Below are positions 1-35,676 of a stretch of DNA of 64,000 bases, in pieces. The notes below the pieces were generated by a model. That model had not been told where the DNA came from. It ran no database searches and saw nothing but the letters and a program-made list of their open reading frames with translations. This stretch comes from Taxillus chinensis (taxonomy: Eukaryota; Streptophyta; Magnoliopsida; Santalales; Loranthaceae): assembly GCA_023512835.1 (NCBI GenBank), contig CM042090.1, positions 7,956,843 to 8,020,842 of the forward strand, read 5' to 3'. How positions within the stretch are numbered: position 1 is the first letter of the stretch; every line of letters starts with the position of its first letter. The position numbers and the translations under genes are program-made.

Positions 1-446
1 GGCAAATATTATTTTTCGAAAAAAAGGTTCCAGCTCGAAAATTATTTTTCCTTCATTTAGTTCGCAGCAATTTTTGTTTGGTTTTCCTTGTGAACGATAT
101 CATATTTTCAATTTCCCTCATATTTGTTAAACATTATTTTCTCATTAAAAGTTTACAATTAGCTTCTCACTCCTAACATTCCAACTGCCAACACCATAGC
201 AACTAGCGTGCTATCACCATTGCCTTAACAACAATTTTTTTGGTGTCAACTAAACATTGGAAGTCCATGTTTTTTCATCGAAAAAGCTTTCCCAAACAGG
301 GCCTAATTTTTCTTTGAATTAGATTAGATTAGAAATGAAATTAGTTGCTATCTGGCTGAGACCTGAATCCTCTATTTTTTCTTTCGTTGTCCCTCTTTTC
401 TTTTTTCCATTGACATCATAATCTGACAAACTTTGATTGCTGTTAG
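1..446 (+). other. Intron of NDX upstream of the first visible exon
   Basis: This AT-rich stretch has no reading frame I recognise. It ends in a pyrimidine-containing tract and a TTAG acceptor at 443-446, directly before NDX coding sequence. The first part of the NDX protein (several hundred residues in the family) must lie before the window start if the gene is whole. The boundary is seen; the intron assignment is inferred from the splice site and reading frame. Confidence 0.6.
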
Positions 447-2527
447 GAGGTTGAAAGTACAGGGGGATGTTCATCACCCATGCGGAGGAAAGTAACTGCA
501 GATCATAATAACAGAAGTGGTAACCTTAAAGAGGAACTTTCAGAAAACTCTTCCTTCCATGCAGAGGGCTTCTATGTCAGACGTGAACAGATGGACCAAC
601 CTGGAGAAGGACAACGGCAAGATGAAAGGAATGATAAAGGTGAATCCAATCCAGCTGTGTCCAAAGGTTTTACAGAGATTGACAGAGATGTCCCAATTGT
701 AGAGACAAGTGGGTCAGATTCGAGCTCCACGAGAGTTAAAAATTGTTTTAGTCCAGTTGACAAAAAAGAGTATTCCAAGTCAAGTGAATATGTCAGGGAA
801 AGCGGTTTTTATGGGGTTCATAATGATGAAAAGAATGAGATGGCTTTACGCGAAGAAAAGCAACGAAGAAAGCGAAAGCGAACAATAATGAATGCTGAAC
901 AGATGGCTGTAATTGAGAGGGTTCTCTTGAGTGAACCTGATATGCAGCGGAATATAGCTTCAGTACAATTATGGGCTGATAAATTAAGTGATCATGTATG
1001 TAAAAAAGAGGAAAACGATCTGCATTCAGGATACTTTATATCGTCTAGCATGTATTTTTATCTCTAATAATTTGTTCTGTTTTGATTTTGATCAGGGTTC
1101 TGAGGTTACATGTGCACAGCTGAGAAATTGGTAAGGAAATGACTTTTTCTTTGAGTGAATTTTGAAGTGTTTTAACATGCACACGCTGTCAAAACTTGCA
1201 GACATACAATTTTAGGAGTTTTGCTTGTGACTATGATTATTGGAAATACTTCTTTTATTCATTCCTTTTCCCTTTAATAAAAGACTGGTCACTGGTTAGA
1301 ATCTTATTTTGGGTGTTGTAATTGTTGTAAAAACAAATCCCTGTATGATATGTAAAATATTCTTAGGAAGACCTTGTAAAATTTTGAATGTCTAAACTGC
1401 CTTCATGTTAGGGTGGTTTCAATTTTTTGAACCTTCAGTTTATTTCAATTTGTTGAACGTCTAAAAGTTTCCCCTTGATCTATGAAGAGTTAGGTGCAAT
1501 AGGATGTGCTTCCAAAATAACTTTCATCCTACGAAAAAAACTTTTATTTAATCATTTCGGAACATTGATAAATAAAATTTACCTTTGCAAAACTTTCCAA
1601 AATTTGTACAATAATATTATTTTACTTATTTACATGTAAATTTTTATTTGTGGGTGAGTTTTTGACTTGTGCTTGAAGGGAAGGGTTTCACTTTTCACGT
1701 ACATTTTCACTGATTTTTCTATATTTCTGGACAATGTTGACGGAATATCCAGTTTATGCGTACTACAAATGCTTTCCTCTGTTTTGAGTTTAAAACCCTA
1801 TTTTTATCAACTTATGCAGATATCATAGCTTTTAGAAATTGTTGGGATTGGTGATCCAAGTGGTGTTTTTCTATCCCTTCGATTAATTTCTTCGTATTTG
1901 TGTAAGGGCAGATACCCGAGATTTCTCTCAACATTCTTAAATGATTTCTTAATGGTTCCTTCTCCCCTTAAATATAGTAAGTAATACAAATGAAATCATA
2001 TGGGTTTTGCTGCCGAGTTCTGAACTGGGCCTCTTGTAAATTTATTTTCTGGCTTGGCCTTTTTTTGAGTGTAAATCAGGGTCATCTTTGTGTGCAAGTA
2101 CTCACTGGTACATAGACTTTTCTTGCCATTGAAACATCTCTTAATTATTTCTCATCTGATCAACAGGCTGAATAATAGAAAAGCTAGGCTCGCTCGAATG
2201 GCCGCTAAGGATATCCGCGCACCTGAGGGGGAAAATGCTAACCCCAGGAGGCAAGCTGGATTGGGAGGAGGCCTCTTCTGTGATTCACCTGAAAGTCCAG
2301 GCGATGAACTGTATGTCCCACCAACCGTGACTGGAGGGAATCACCAGGGCACGATTGGGGAAAGTACATTGAGGGCTGAAACCAGTAAAAATGCTGAGAT
2401 AAGACATTCTGAATTTGCTGATTCTGCTTCTGCAGAATTTGTCCAGTCTGACCAAGGCCAGTATGCTATGCACTTAGAGAAACAAGGAGAGGTTGGAAAG
2501 GGAAGTGGTGCTGTAGGTGCAAGGTAA
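447..2527 (+). CDS. NDX: NODULIN HOMEOBOX protein, C-terminal exons (5' partial)
   Basis: NDX is a plant nuclear homeodomain protein; in Arabidopsis it binds single-stranded DNA at the COOLAIR (antisense FLC) promoter R-loop. Three exons join in phase: 447-995, 1096-1130 and 2167-2527. Borders are CAT|gtatgt, cag|GGTTC, TTG|gtaagg and acag|GCTG. Exon 447 opens with EVESTGGCSSPMRRK. The homeodomain runs from KRKRTIMNAEQ (about base 870) through QLRNW to WLNNRKARLARMAAKD, so it is split over all three exons, with the W-x-NxR recognition-helix signature intact. A family-typical GLFCDSPESPGDE follows. The frame then stops at 2525-2527 inside the NDX-B region, earlier than family members. The gene converges on BSL1. 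It may be a pseudogene or a gene with a shortened C terminus. Confidence 0.85.
1131..2166 (+). other. NDX intron inside the homeodomain codons
   Basis: This 1,036-bp AT-rich phase-2 intron splits the Trp codon of the homeodomain recognition helix (TG|G). I see no coding sequence or mobile element in it. Confidence 0.7.
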
Positions 2528-2610
2528 ATATTATGGAAGGGGATTCGGAGCAACTGCTGGGCAAGCAAGTGAACAAATTGGGTATGCGCCTTATTGGATG
2601 CAAGGTGTCG
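2437..2610 (+). pseudogene. Decayed NDX-B domain remnant
   Basis: The text AEFVQSDQGQYAMHLEKQGEVGKG matches the start of the NDX-B domain in the family, where a K-V-x-Q-V-Q-G-K-W-Y-G segment should follow. Here the frame is lost at about base 2500, consistent with a 2-nt deletion. In the shifted frame the DNA reads VVL, a TAG stop where Gln is expected, then VQGKYYGRG (about 2516-2545). After that homology breaks off. A later NKLG-MRLI stretch (about 2573-2600) may be the end of the domain after an internal deletion. Frameshift and stop are read directly against my memory of the family; the deletion model is inference. Confidence 0.55.
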
Positions 2611-2700
2611 TGGTCATGCGAAGCTTCTGGTTTAGTTTCCTAGACAAACAAGATTGGTGGGAAGATTTGATTGGCAGCAACCTAGATGACCGGCAGTGAG

Positions 2701-3634
2701 CTTCTCCTGCTTGAATTACTCAAGTTAAAAGCAGGAAATTTTGTGACATGAAAACTGTAAAATTATATTAGCCTGTAAGTGAAATTATAAAAATAGCTAA
2801 ATAAAAGAAAAGAAATTGAGCTTAATGTTATAATTGTAACTCTGTTGCTGCTGTACTCTCGATATAATTAATTAATTAATAACATAAATGAAAACAATGT
2901 CCCTCTTTTCAAGAGCTGACCTTTTTTAATCACGGTCCGTATTCATTGTCGTTACCCGGGGTGATGATACCTTTTTTTAAATGTTCTATTAGCATTGGCA
3001 ATCTAAATCAACTTTCTTTTTCAATGTCACTCATCTTTAAGTCACCAGGAGCTTTAGTACCAGATGTTATCTATCATAGGTCAAATGAAATTCAATTTCA
3101 TTATTTAAACATAAAGCACAGAGAGGCAGATAATGATGCTTTTATAGGACAGTATTATGCACCGATCTCCTTTGTTCTTTATTTTGTAATAAAAGAGAAT
3201 TCTCTATAACCATGCTCATTCAAGACTTTGATTTTATAAATCATTCACTATAATCATACGCCCCCCATCAAAACATAATAAAACATGTAACTCATTATTT
3301 ACATTACACGAAATGCACATCCAGCTTCCAACTTTCCAGCACCCGATTTCTTTGCATTGGGCAGTGGAAGAAGCATCAGCCACTTTTTTTTTGTACTAAA
3401 AACCCGATCCAAACATTCAGCGATGACTAACAGCTAAGTTTTGGACACTCTTAAGCTATGTGTACAATACTACAAAGGCCTCACTCTCCCAAAACGTCAC
3501 CCATAAGAATACAACAACACAGGTTCCATAGCTTTACTTGAAATTAATTTTCATTCAAGCAGTAGAGCCGGCAAAGAGATCGAGGTCTCCATGCCAACAT
3601 CACGATGTAAAGGACGTAAACCTGTCAAGTGACA
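2701..3634. other. Convergent NDX/BSL1 intergenic region and 3' UTRs
   Basis: No coding sequence was recognised. An AATAAA at 2800-2805 could serve NDX on the plus strand, and TTTATT at 3178-3183 (AATAAA on the minus strand) could serve BSL1. The BSL1 3' UTR probably covers most of 3200-3634. Both poly(A) sites are inferred from the hexamers alone. Confidence 0.4.
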
Positions 3635-27357
<23,723 letters not shown>

Positions 27358-27620
27358 CGCCCCTGATTTTGATCCCTACAGGCAGGCAGCTTCCCTGAGT
27401 GGTGTGGTGGTGTGATGCTCTTCAACTTACTAAAAGTCTAAAACAACACAACAACAACATCAACGAAGGCGATGATGGAGAGGAAAGAAATGGAGGAACC
27501 CTAATTTTGGGGACGACGACAAGTGGGTCGGAACCGGCGGAGGGGTGGTGGTCCGGGCTCGTCCGCGGAGAGACGAGCACGCGTCGCACCGGAACCTTTA
27601 CTAGAGAGTGACTCTGGCTA
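27358..27620 (-). promoter_or_regulatory. BSL1 5' leader and proximal promoter, with possible uORF
   Basis: This GC-rich, CpG-containing stretch lies directly upstream of the BSL1 ATG (27357-27355), as expected of a 5' UTR. An upstream ATG at 27460-27458 opens a 12-codon frame closed by TGA at 27424-27422, which would be a uORF if the leader starts further upstream. No TATA box or transcript start can be fixed by eye. Confidence 0.4.
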
Positions 27621-27899
27621 GCGTCAATGTTCTAATTTGCATAAGCCTGTTTCATTTTTCTTTTGTCTTTTCCCTGAATTTTCTTTTTTCAAATTTGCAT
27701 GAAAAAAGAAGTGGCCGTTGGCTAGTGTTACCGTTTCATATTTATATTTATGTTTATACGATAAATGATATTTGCAATAGTTTGTAATGTAATAATATAA
27801 TATTATTAAAATATTATTAAATTTTTATATTTTTTCCCCAATTGTTTTTGTATTTTTATGTTTTTGAATTTCTCAAATTCAAAATCAGAAAAAATATTA
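27621..27899. other. Intergenic, upstream of BSL1
   Basis: AT-rich sequence with no recognised feature. It separates the BSL1 leader from the LTR remnant that follows. Confidence 0.5.
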
Positions 27900-29958
27900 C
27901 ACTACAGGTAAACATTAAGTGTAATCCGGTACTTTCCCACAACATCACATAAAACAACAATAAATATCACAAGCAATCATACATCACAGTTGATGTTCAC
28001 AAATAACCTTCCACGGATTCATATTCAAGATAAAACAAACAGTTAACATGAATACAATACAGAATAGTACGTCAGAGTATTTAGTATTGTCCTCCTAGAA
28101 GAAAGGTCTTCACTAGTCTCGAGTTGCACCTAAAAAGGTAAACAATACAATATAGGGAGCTATAAGCACAACAGATGACTTATAACTCCACACCACCCTA
28201 TTATGCAAAATAAACATTTATATATTACATGTTGTATAATATTCACAATCATCAGGACTCAGCATGTCTAAAATATCAGGACTCAGCTTATTCACGATCT
28301 TATATGATCACCAGCTCAAGGTATCTCAACCCTATCACTATGAGTTTAGCTTAACTCAACTCAACTCAGGCCTTAACCTGTCACACCCAAACTCAAGGGT
28401 GCATCAGTTCAGGGGCTTTAACCACATGTCAGCTCAAGTCAGGCTTTAACCCGTCACACCCAACTTAGGGGTACATTAGCTCAGGGGCATTAACCACCCA
28501 TCAACTTTACATCAGAAGTCATAACCTACTATAAACACAAGCTCAACCCTGCAAATTTGTCAACTATCATAGCCTACTGCCCCAAAGGCCCCCACGGTCA
28601 TGTAACATGAATGTACACACAGATCATAGCATAAGCATAAATAACACAAATCAATACCTCACAATGGTTTCATAACATGGTCTACTTAAGCTCTCGTTGT
28701 GCCAACTCGCACCCCTTGGGCCTCAACCCAAGAACTAAACTAAAAATTTATGGTTCATCCCATTGGCTCCCCTTGAGACCCCTATAATAACCCCAAAAAT
28801 GAGTTTCACGGTCTCAAAGTCAAACTGAGAGGAAACAACGGAAAAAACACACACAAAGGTTATTGGTCAATTAAACAACACAAATCTCAATCGACCATCA
28901 TTTAAAACGATTGACCTAGCCGATTGAACCTGGTTGAGGTTAACCACACCATATGGTCAATGTCAACCTCATCAATAGGTTGAGGTTAACTAAAGCTCAT
29001 AGTAAAGCACACACCTAATTAATCATAACACACTAAGTCGATCACACCATGTTAACCAAGCTATATCAGGTCAATACAACGATATCACCCACATCACACG
29101 CGGTCGACCACACGCGGTCGACCAAACCAAATGGTCAAGATCGACCACCCTGCTAGTCAAGGTCAATCAAACTCTTTGGTCTATCTCCCTCAACCAATCA
29201 TGTTGAGTGTAACTTGCCCAATCGGGTTTGTCAATTGGTGTTCGATGAAATCCAGTCCCAAGCCCCCAAATTTGCAATTCTAAGCATCAATTCACCCTCT
29301 AAAATGGGTTTTAACTCTTCATAGCCACATTAGGCTACAAAACAACCTAAAATGTAAGGTTTCCAGCTTAAAATCGGCTTGTCCCCAAATTCCTAGGGTT
29401 CGTACCAAACTTTTAATTTATGCCCAAATCATACATATCTAAAAAGATAAACAATGTAATAGGGTAAGAACACCTACTTAGAAGATTATTCACAGCTTTG
29501 ATTAACTCAAATTGCCCCAAACATTAAGGCTCCAAGCTCTTCAAGCTCTTCAAGCTCTCTCCTCCAAGCTGCCCAATACATTAATGATAAAGCATAACGT
29601 GTAAGCTCACCCTTTTTTACTCCTATTTTTATTTCTGTCTTTTTTAATTAATAAACTCTCAAAAAATAATAATTAGCCTCACTTGGTCATGAACTTCAAA
29701 TTAAGTTCAATTACTGTCAAAACGCTCGAAATGATACGCACATCACCATCCGGATGTTTTCAAACTCAATAACAGCTCACACACAAGGTCAACCAAAAGA
29801 TCCCCAAAAGTCCATAAATAATCCTTTTTGGATCTCAACTTAAAATCAGATCCAAGTATTATCAAAACACTCACATCAACATTCATATTACCATCCAGAT
29901 AGTTGTATCCTCATCAAATGACTATCTTTTAACACTACACAAAACATGAGTCTTTACA
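27900..29958 (+). mobile_element. LTR remnant, family TGTCACG...TTTACA, copy 1 (end missing)
   Basis: The sequence aligns by eye with 56425-58789: shared GTACTTTCCCA, CACGGA-TCATAT, GTCCTCCTAGAAGAAAG and ACTAGTCTCG near the start, and GCTCGAAATGA, AATGACTATCT and GAGTCTTTACA at the end. About 150 bp of the TGTCACG end are absent. At about 28850-29200 it holds short GGTCAA/GTCGACC words instead of the minisatellites of the other copies. Probably an LTR of a gypsy-type element (family size and TG...CA ends); that assignment is inference. Confidence 0.6.
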
Positions 29959-30024
29959 TGTATGTTGTTGTTACACTATCAAGGTTACCCACCGAGGTTG
30001 CAACCCTGATAATTCATGGTAGTA

Positions 30025-30026
<2 letters not shown>

Positions 30027-30075
<49 letters not shown>
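30027..30075. repeat. Compound (CT)n(CA)n microsatellite
   Basis: Uninterrupted CT units followed by CA units on the plus strand, just beyond the LTR remnant. Confidence 0.95.
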
Positions 30076-30076
<1 letters not shown>

Positions 30077-30155
30077 TTAAGAGAGTCTACTTAGCCGTGT
30101 CAACTCACACGCACCGCTTGGGAGGCGTGAATTAGACACACCAGAAGTCGAATAA

Positions 30156-30523
30156 AAGTATTCATATCTAGCTCACCTAATATTTGGTTAGTTAAGTTAA
30201 AAAAAGTTACATTTCTTTAATTTAGTTACTTTTAAAAGCATACACAAATGATTCAACATTTTAATTTTACACTCATTTAAAAAATATTTTTCTATCATTT
30301 AAATATTAATATGATCCTACTCATTTAAAGCATTTATTTAAAATACACATATCAAATGATTTGTTTTAAATTTTTTTATTTGTCAAACTAAATTTGGCTA
30401 GTATTATTCATACTCAACAATTTGTCGAGGCATTTTGTTGAGCCTAGATGGAAAAAAGTTTTTGGTATTTAACTTAACAATTTGCCTAAAAGGCTCAATT
30501 ACTGAGTTAGAATGCGAATGCTT
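30156..30523. mobile_element. MITE, copy A (368 bp)
   Basis: The ends are AAGTATTCATATCTAGCTCA and, reversed, AAGCATTCGCATTCTAACTC, imperfect inverted repeats. They are flanked by TAA on both sides (30153-30155; 30524-30526). The interior is AT-rich and similar to copy B (TTTGGTTA, CACTCATTTAAA, TATCATTTAAAT, CTCAATTA). TAA duplications suggest the PIF/Harbinger superfamily. Confidence 0.65.
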
Positions 30524-30602
30524 TAAGGCAACCAAACACCTGTCTCATGCCATGACTAATCTTTGGGGATGTACATGCCCCACTATACAACAACCATTGT
30601 AA

Positions 30603-30943
30603 GAGCATTTATATCTAGCCCACCTAATCTTTGGTTAATTTAGCCAAAAAAAGTTATCTTTATCTATTCTAGCTATTTACTTTTTCCACCTAATCTTTCT
30701 CAATATTTTAAATTTACTCTCATTTAAATATTATTTTTTTATCATTTAAATAGTAATATGACTCACTCATTTAAAATACACATATTTAATACTTTTTTAT
30801 GAAATTTTTTATTTGCTAAGTGATATAGTAACTAATCAAATTTAACTAGTACTATTCACACTCAATAACTTGTTAATCTATTTATTGACTTGACTCAACA
30901 ATTTAGTTAAAATGCTCAATTATGGAGCCAAATGTGAATAAGC
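30603..30943. mobile_element. MITE, copy B (341 bp)
   Basis: Same family and orientation as copy A, 79 bp away. The left end GAGCATTTATATCTAGCCCA and right end (reversed) GCTTATTCACATTTGGCTCC are imperfect inverted repeats. TAA lies next to both ends (30600-30602; 30944-30946). Confidence 0.6.
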
Positions 30944-32807
30944 TAAGTCAAGAAAATTCCCAATTGGACCTTCAAACTTACCACAAGCTATGCCCTCTTT
31001 ATCTGTTTTTTATCATTGATATATATATATATACATATCAATCATTATTATCTGTTTCATATTGATTTAACAGATCAAAATAAATTTTAAATATGCTATT
31101 GTTTTTGGTTTCTGTTTTTAGAATATTTTTAAAAATTATATTTAATTTTTCTATTTTTAAAAATTATATTTAATTTTTCTATTTTTAAAAATTGGGGGGG
31201 CCCACTCCCCAGCACCAAGCCATCATTGTTGCCTAGCACCGACACTCCTCCACGCGACCCATTCCAGTCGCAGCCGCCCTCCACGTCGTCGGCAAGTATC
31301 ACATCACCGAAACCCCTCGTTGCTACTCTGCTTTCTCGCTTCACGCGGACACGCCAGATCTTTGGTAAGGTCTCTTCTCCCCTTGAAAGCTTATCTTTCA
31401 ATCGAATGAAACAAAAATAATAATAAATATTTACGTTCGAACTATGGTATACACTCTCCTCCATTAGTCATGAAATAAATTGACAAAAATGTTAATTTAC
31501 ATACGCACACTTATGGACAAGTGCAATTTGATTCTTCAAAATAATTAAAATTATTATTATTTTATTTTAATAAGTTACCTTTTTGTTTTTATTTTAATAG
31601 TTTATTAATTAAAATAATTTTTTAATATTTATTTATTTATTAAAATTAAAATTAAATATGATAAGAGAAAAAATAAATAAAAAAATAAATATAGCTAGAG
31701 AAAATTATATTTTTTAAATAAATAAAAAGGTAAATAGTAGTAGATTAAATATAGAAATAAATATTTATTTTGTTAATTTTTTTGTTAAAATAAATAATTT
31801 GAAAAGTAAAATTTTTAAGCTTTTTATTAAAATAATTCTTTAAACTAACAAAAATATGCAGCTTACATTAAATCTCTAAAGAGCTGGGAAACAATGTACA
31901 TTGAATGCCTTGTCTCATTTGTAATGTGAGAACCTCATTATGATTGCTTGGAATTTTTTACTTCAGTTGTGTCAGTGTAATTTTTCGCAGGTTCAAAGTA
32001 GTATATGAACTAAATCTTGACTATCAATTGCATTTGTGGGCCTTCGTGTTTAAAAAATTAAAATTGTCTTTTGTCTCATATGAATTAGTAAGATTTTGAA
32101 AATTAAGTTGTAGTTATTCAGTTTAGGTTGCCTAAAGTAATGATAGAAGTAGGGCCATCTCCAAGGGGAGACCCAAAAGGCAACCACTTAAGGCACTCAC
32201 TAAAATATACTATAGAGGGGCACACGACATCGACCGAAAGTGGAATGTTGATTTGACATTAGCAACGAGATGGGGGTTTGAAAGTAGCCAAATCGACCAG
32301 AAGTTGGGTACGTCGTTTGGATGTTGACCACATGACGTAAATCATGATAGGTCGACTAAAATTAAAGGAATGATCTTTGAAGTCGTCGACATCAATTAGA
32401 GGTCCAAATAAAAACTTTTCTTTTGAATTGATTGTTATATCTTGGATGTTTTATTGTTTTATTTAGTACTTTATTATATTTATAATTATGATAATAAGTT
32501 TGGATGGTATGAATTGATAGTTCTAAATTTTAATTTATGATTATCAAAATCTTAAATAGTTTATGAAAAAATTTAAAGTTTAATAACTAAAACTTTACAA
32601 AAAAACAAAAAACAAAAACATGGACGGTTTCTTTTGAAACTTTCTCTTAGGCCGGGTCTTAAGGACATCTAATTTCTTAGGACTGCCCCAAAATTGCATA
32701 GAAGTAGCAATGTTAACTATTAAATAGGCTATGCTCATAAAATAAAAAAAAAAAAAAAAAAAAAAAATAAAAAAAAAAAAAATAAAAAAAAAAAAAAAAA
32801 AAAAAAA

Positions 32808-32850
<43 letters not shown>

Positions 32851-34193
32851 ATGTCATGTTTTGATTAGCATTGAAGTTATTTATTGCATGATTGGTAAAT
32901 ATCTAGTCTATCACTGTCACTTGGGTACTTTTATAAATTTTTATTATTTTCAAAGTTTTCTACCATGTTTTTAGTAAGCTTGTGAAATAGTCTTTAATTG
33001 GTATGGAAAATATCTCAATAATGACGTGACCAACATTACAAGCATTTTGAGAGAGAGGGAGAGGGGGAGGGAGCAAGTGAACAAAAAGACATCCCTATAA
33101 TCTTTTTGACATGTAAACACTAGGTTAATTTGAAGGATTAAGAGTAATCTTTTTTTTACACTCCATGGCTGCATGTATAAATGTCTTACATTCATAATAT
33201 GACATCAAAGTCCAATATTGGTTGGGAGATAAGATTCCCTAGTAAGCTATCATATATAGTAATAAGACACGATTTATATATTTTATTGGCACTTATGGTA
33301 TTATCACTTGGTGTGATCACTGATAATTTCACTTTTAGCTTTTGATGTGGAATATTCATGTGTTCGGCATAATTTGCAGGGACAAAAGAATGCGCTTAAC
33401 TATAATCAAATAAAATATAAGCATTCTTTCAACTTACAAATAATGAACCTTTCACCACTTCATTGTTTATTTCCTATTCTACTATTGGCTCCAACTTTGC
33501 AGTTATGATGGCATATACACAAGTTGACACCCTGATTTGTTGTGGCTACTGTTGTGGTTGTATCTTTGAGACACGTTATGTTATATTGTAATGACAATTG
33601 CATTCATAGGGTTTGATATTTGAGAAATAAGTTATTGGATTTTATTTCATTAGTAAATACATAAGTACCCCAGTTGTGCAACTATATAGGTAGCATGATT
33701 GAGCCAACATCTGTTGTATAGTTTCCACTAATGCTAGTCACCATTCCCTTGACTCTTTGAGTGCGGACATAGCATAGTCACGTGTCTAGTTCCATTTGTT
33801 TGGATTTTTTTGGGACGTGACAATTACTTAGTTAGGATTCAATGCTTTTTGTTAATTATTTGAAATGAATATTTATGAATTATTGCAAATTCCATCTGCT
33901 CATGCTAAATTATTGCAATTATTTACTTAATTATTTTTGAATCTTCTACCTCCTCAAATGGAGCACAAAGAATGTTCTACTACAAACCAAAATAATTGAA
34001 TGAAAGTATAACCTTGAAAAATCAAGACATGTTCCAAATCACTTGAAGATAGTGAATAATTTCATAAGAAGAATGCAAAAAGAGAAGGGTTCAAGATGAG
34101 AAAGTACGACACAATATTAAAAAAAGGAAACAAATAAGAATGGCTACCAAGTATGTTACTAAGTATGGACTTGCAAGAAAGACATTCCAATAT
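30944..34193. other. Intergenic AT-rich stretch with one GC-rich patch
   Basis: No gene recognised. 31190-31380 is GC-rich and could be read as a short exon fragment (plus strand text PPRDPFQSQPPSTSSASITS, ending before GTAAGG), but I cannot place it in a family. 31125-31195 repeats TTTTTAAAAATTATATTTAA three times. 32220-32400 has scattered GTCGAC-like words. The rest is featureless. Confidence 0.4.
32744..32848. repeat. Poly(A) tract, about 105 bp
   Basis: Adenines on the plus strand interrupted by single T residues (AAATAAA). It may be the tail of an old retroposon, but I see no recognisable body upstream. Confidence 0.9.
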
Positions 34194-34402
34194 ATTAATG
34201 ATGTCTTAATATTTGATATTACTTATACTAATTGGTATTTTTATGATTTTCATACCATTCATAGACATAAGTCATTATGGGCAGTTAGTTCCTCAAAGAT
34301 GAGACAATGACATTCTTTATTTGATTTTCAATCACCAATCAAGATCTAACCATGTCTGTGGTAATATTCCTTAGTTCTTGAGAAACAACCATGACTTTTG
34401 CA
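34194..34402 (+). pseudogene. FAR1/FHY3- or MULE-like transposase fragment
   Basis: Three pieces in different frames follow the order of the MULE/FAR1 DDE domain. They are INDVLIFDITYTN (34194-34232; family form V-x-x-FDTTYxTN), FIPFIDISHYGQ (about 34242-34277; family FAPFVGVNHHGQ) and ITNQDLTMS (about 34334-34360; family ITDQDxAM). The second Asp of the last motif is Asn here. Frameshifts and stops separate the pieces. It may come from a FAR1-related gene or a Mutator-like transposase. Confidence 0.5.
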
Positions 34403-35673
34403 TGTGACACATCTTTAAAAAATGAGTGATAAACCTGGGCAAAAGTTGTCCAAAGGAGTGCTTTCCCCCCTTTCATTTCATAATAATATATGTAAATCAA
34501 ATACACTTGCTGAATTTGAAAGAAAATGAGAATATATTTGATGAAATAATAATTTGCAAGATAAAGTAACTTTGATTCATTTATGAGATACAAGCAAAAT
34601 GAGTTTTCAGCATATGCAAACAAAGATTATAATGTGTTCACAACAAGTATTTAGACTCCCCAACAATCAAAAAGTATTTATATTTATTGATTATTTTTTA
34701 AGTTATAAAAATACTTTGTTTCAATTTTTAAGAAATAAAGGAGCAATTAATTAGCATTTAATGATCTTCATGATCTTCACACTTTGTTAATACTTCAAAC
34801 TAGCCTTTTAACTGGGGCTTGACTAACAAAGATTTACACAAGACCTATGTTCAAAATACTTTAAAAACAATTGCAATCTAGTTTAAAATTTTCTATTGCA
34901 AGTTAACATATAAATGAAACATATTATACACATGTCGTAAGGAAACTTGACACAATGTTTCCTTGAAAGTTATATTTAAGATGAATAGTAAATTCGTAAA
35001 TTGTGAGGGTGAACATTTTAAAACTTAAGCTATATATAAAATATTATGATATAATGAAATAATATGACTTTTCAATCTAAACCTTTTAATTTAGATTTGA
35101 CAGTCCAAATCATTTAAAGTGTTCTTATTGTTTAACATAAGAACTCAAATTTGACCTGTTAAATTAAAACTTTCAATGGTTCATATTAAAGTTTCATTTA
35201 AATGCAACTCTACTACAACAATTCAATTAACTATGGCAAGTAATAGTTAAATAAAAGTATAATATGAACTATTGCTTTCAAAGTATTAACTCAAATTAAT
35301 AATTATCACATTAATAATTCTACTGCATGTTATGGCATGAACCTATATATATGAAAAACCAAACCGTATATGAAAGGGAAATCTTTAATGGATTATAATG
35401 ACTCACTAGACTGCCCAGTTATATTGTATTTTTATATATGCAATCGACTATAATCAGCCTTTTATTTAACTGTAATAAAATATTATAACAATTATTACAA
35501 ATGAAAGTACGATCAAACTCCGTTGGATCATGATAACAATTATTGTAACTGCTTTTCTAGCATAGAAAAAAGTAAAACAGTTATTGTAAAGAAGTAGATG
35601 CTTTTCCCACCCTTTTTGACGTCTAGACCTAGATGCATGTTCGTTTTATATTTTTTTAAAACAATGCCTCACA
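34403..35673. other. Intergenic AT-rich stretch
   Basis: No gene, RNA or element ends recognised. It runs up to the TTA duplication of the PIF-type element. Confidence 0.4.
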
Positions 35674-35676
35674 TTA

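Noticed and set aside
2517..2699. Plus-strand open frame starting at an ATG-like position after the NDX stop
   Set aside because: Its first part reads VQGKYYGRG in the NDX-B register, so it is the shifted NDX remnant rather than a separate gene.
31129..31464. Minus-strand frame and overlapping plus-strand Ser/Pro-rich frame in a GC-rich patch
   Set aside because: Neither frame matches a family I know, and GC-rich DNA opens frames on both strands by chance.
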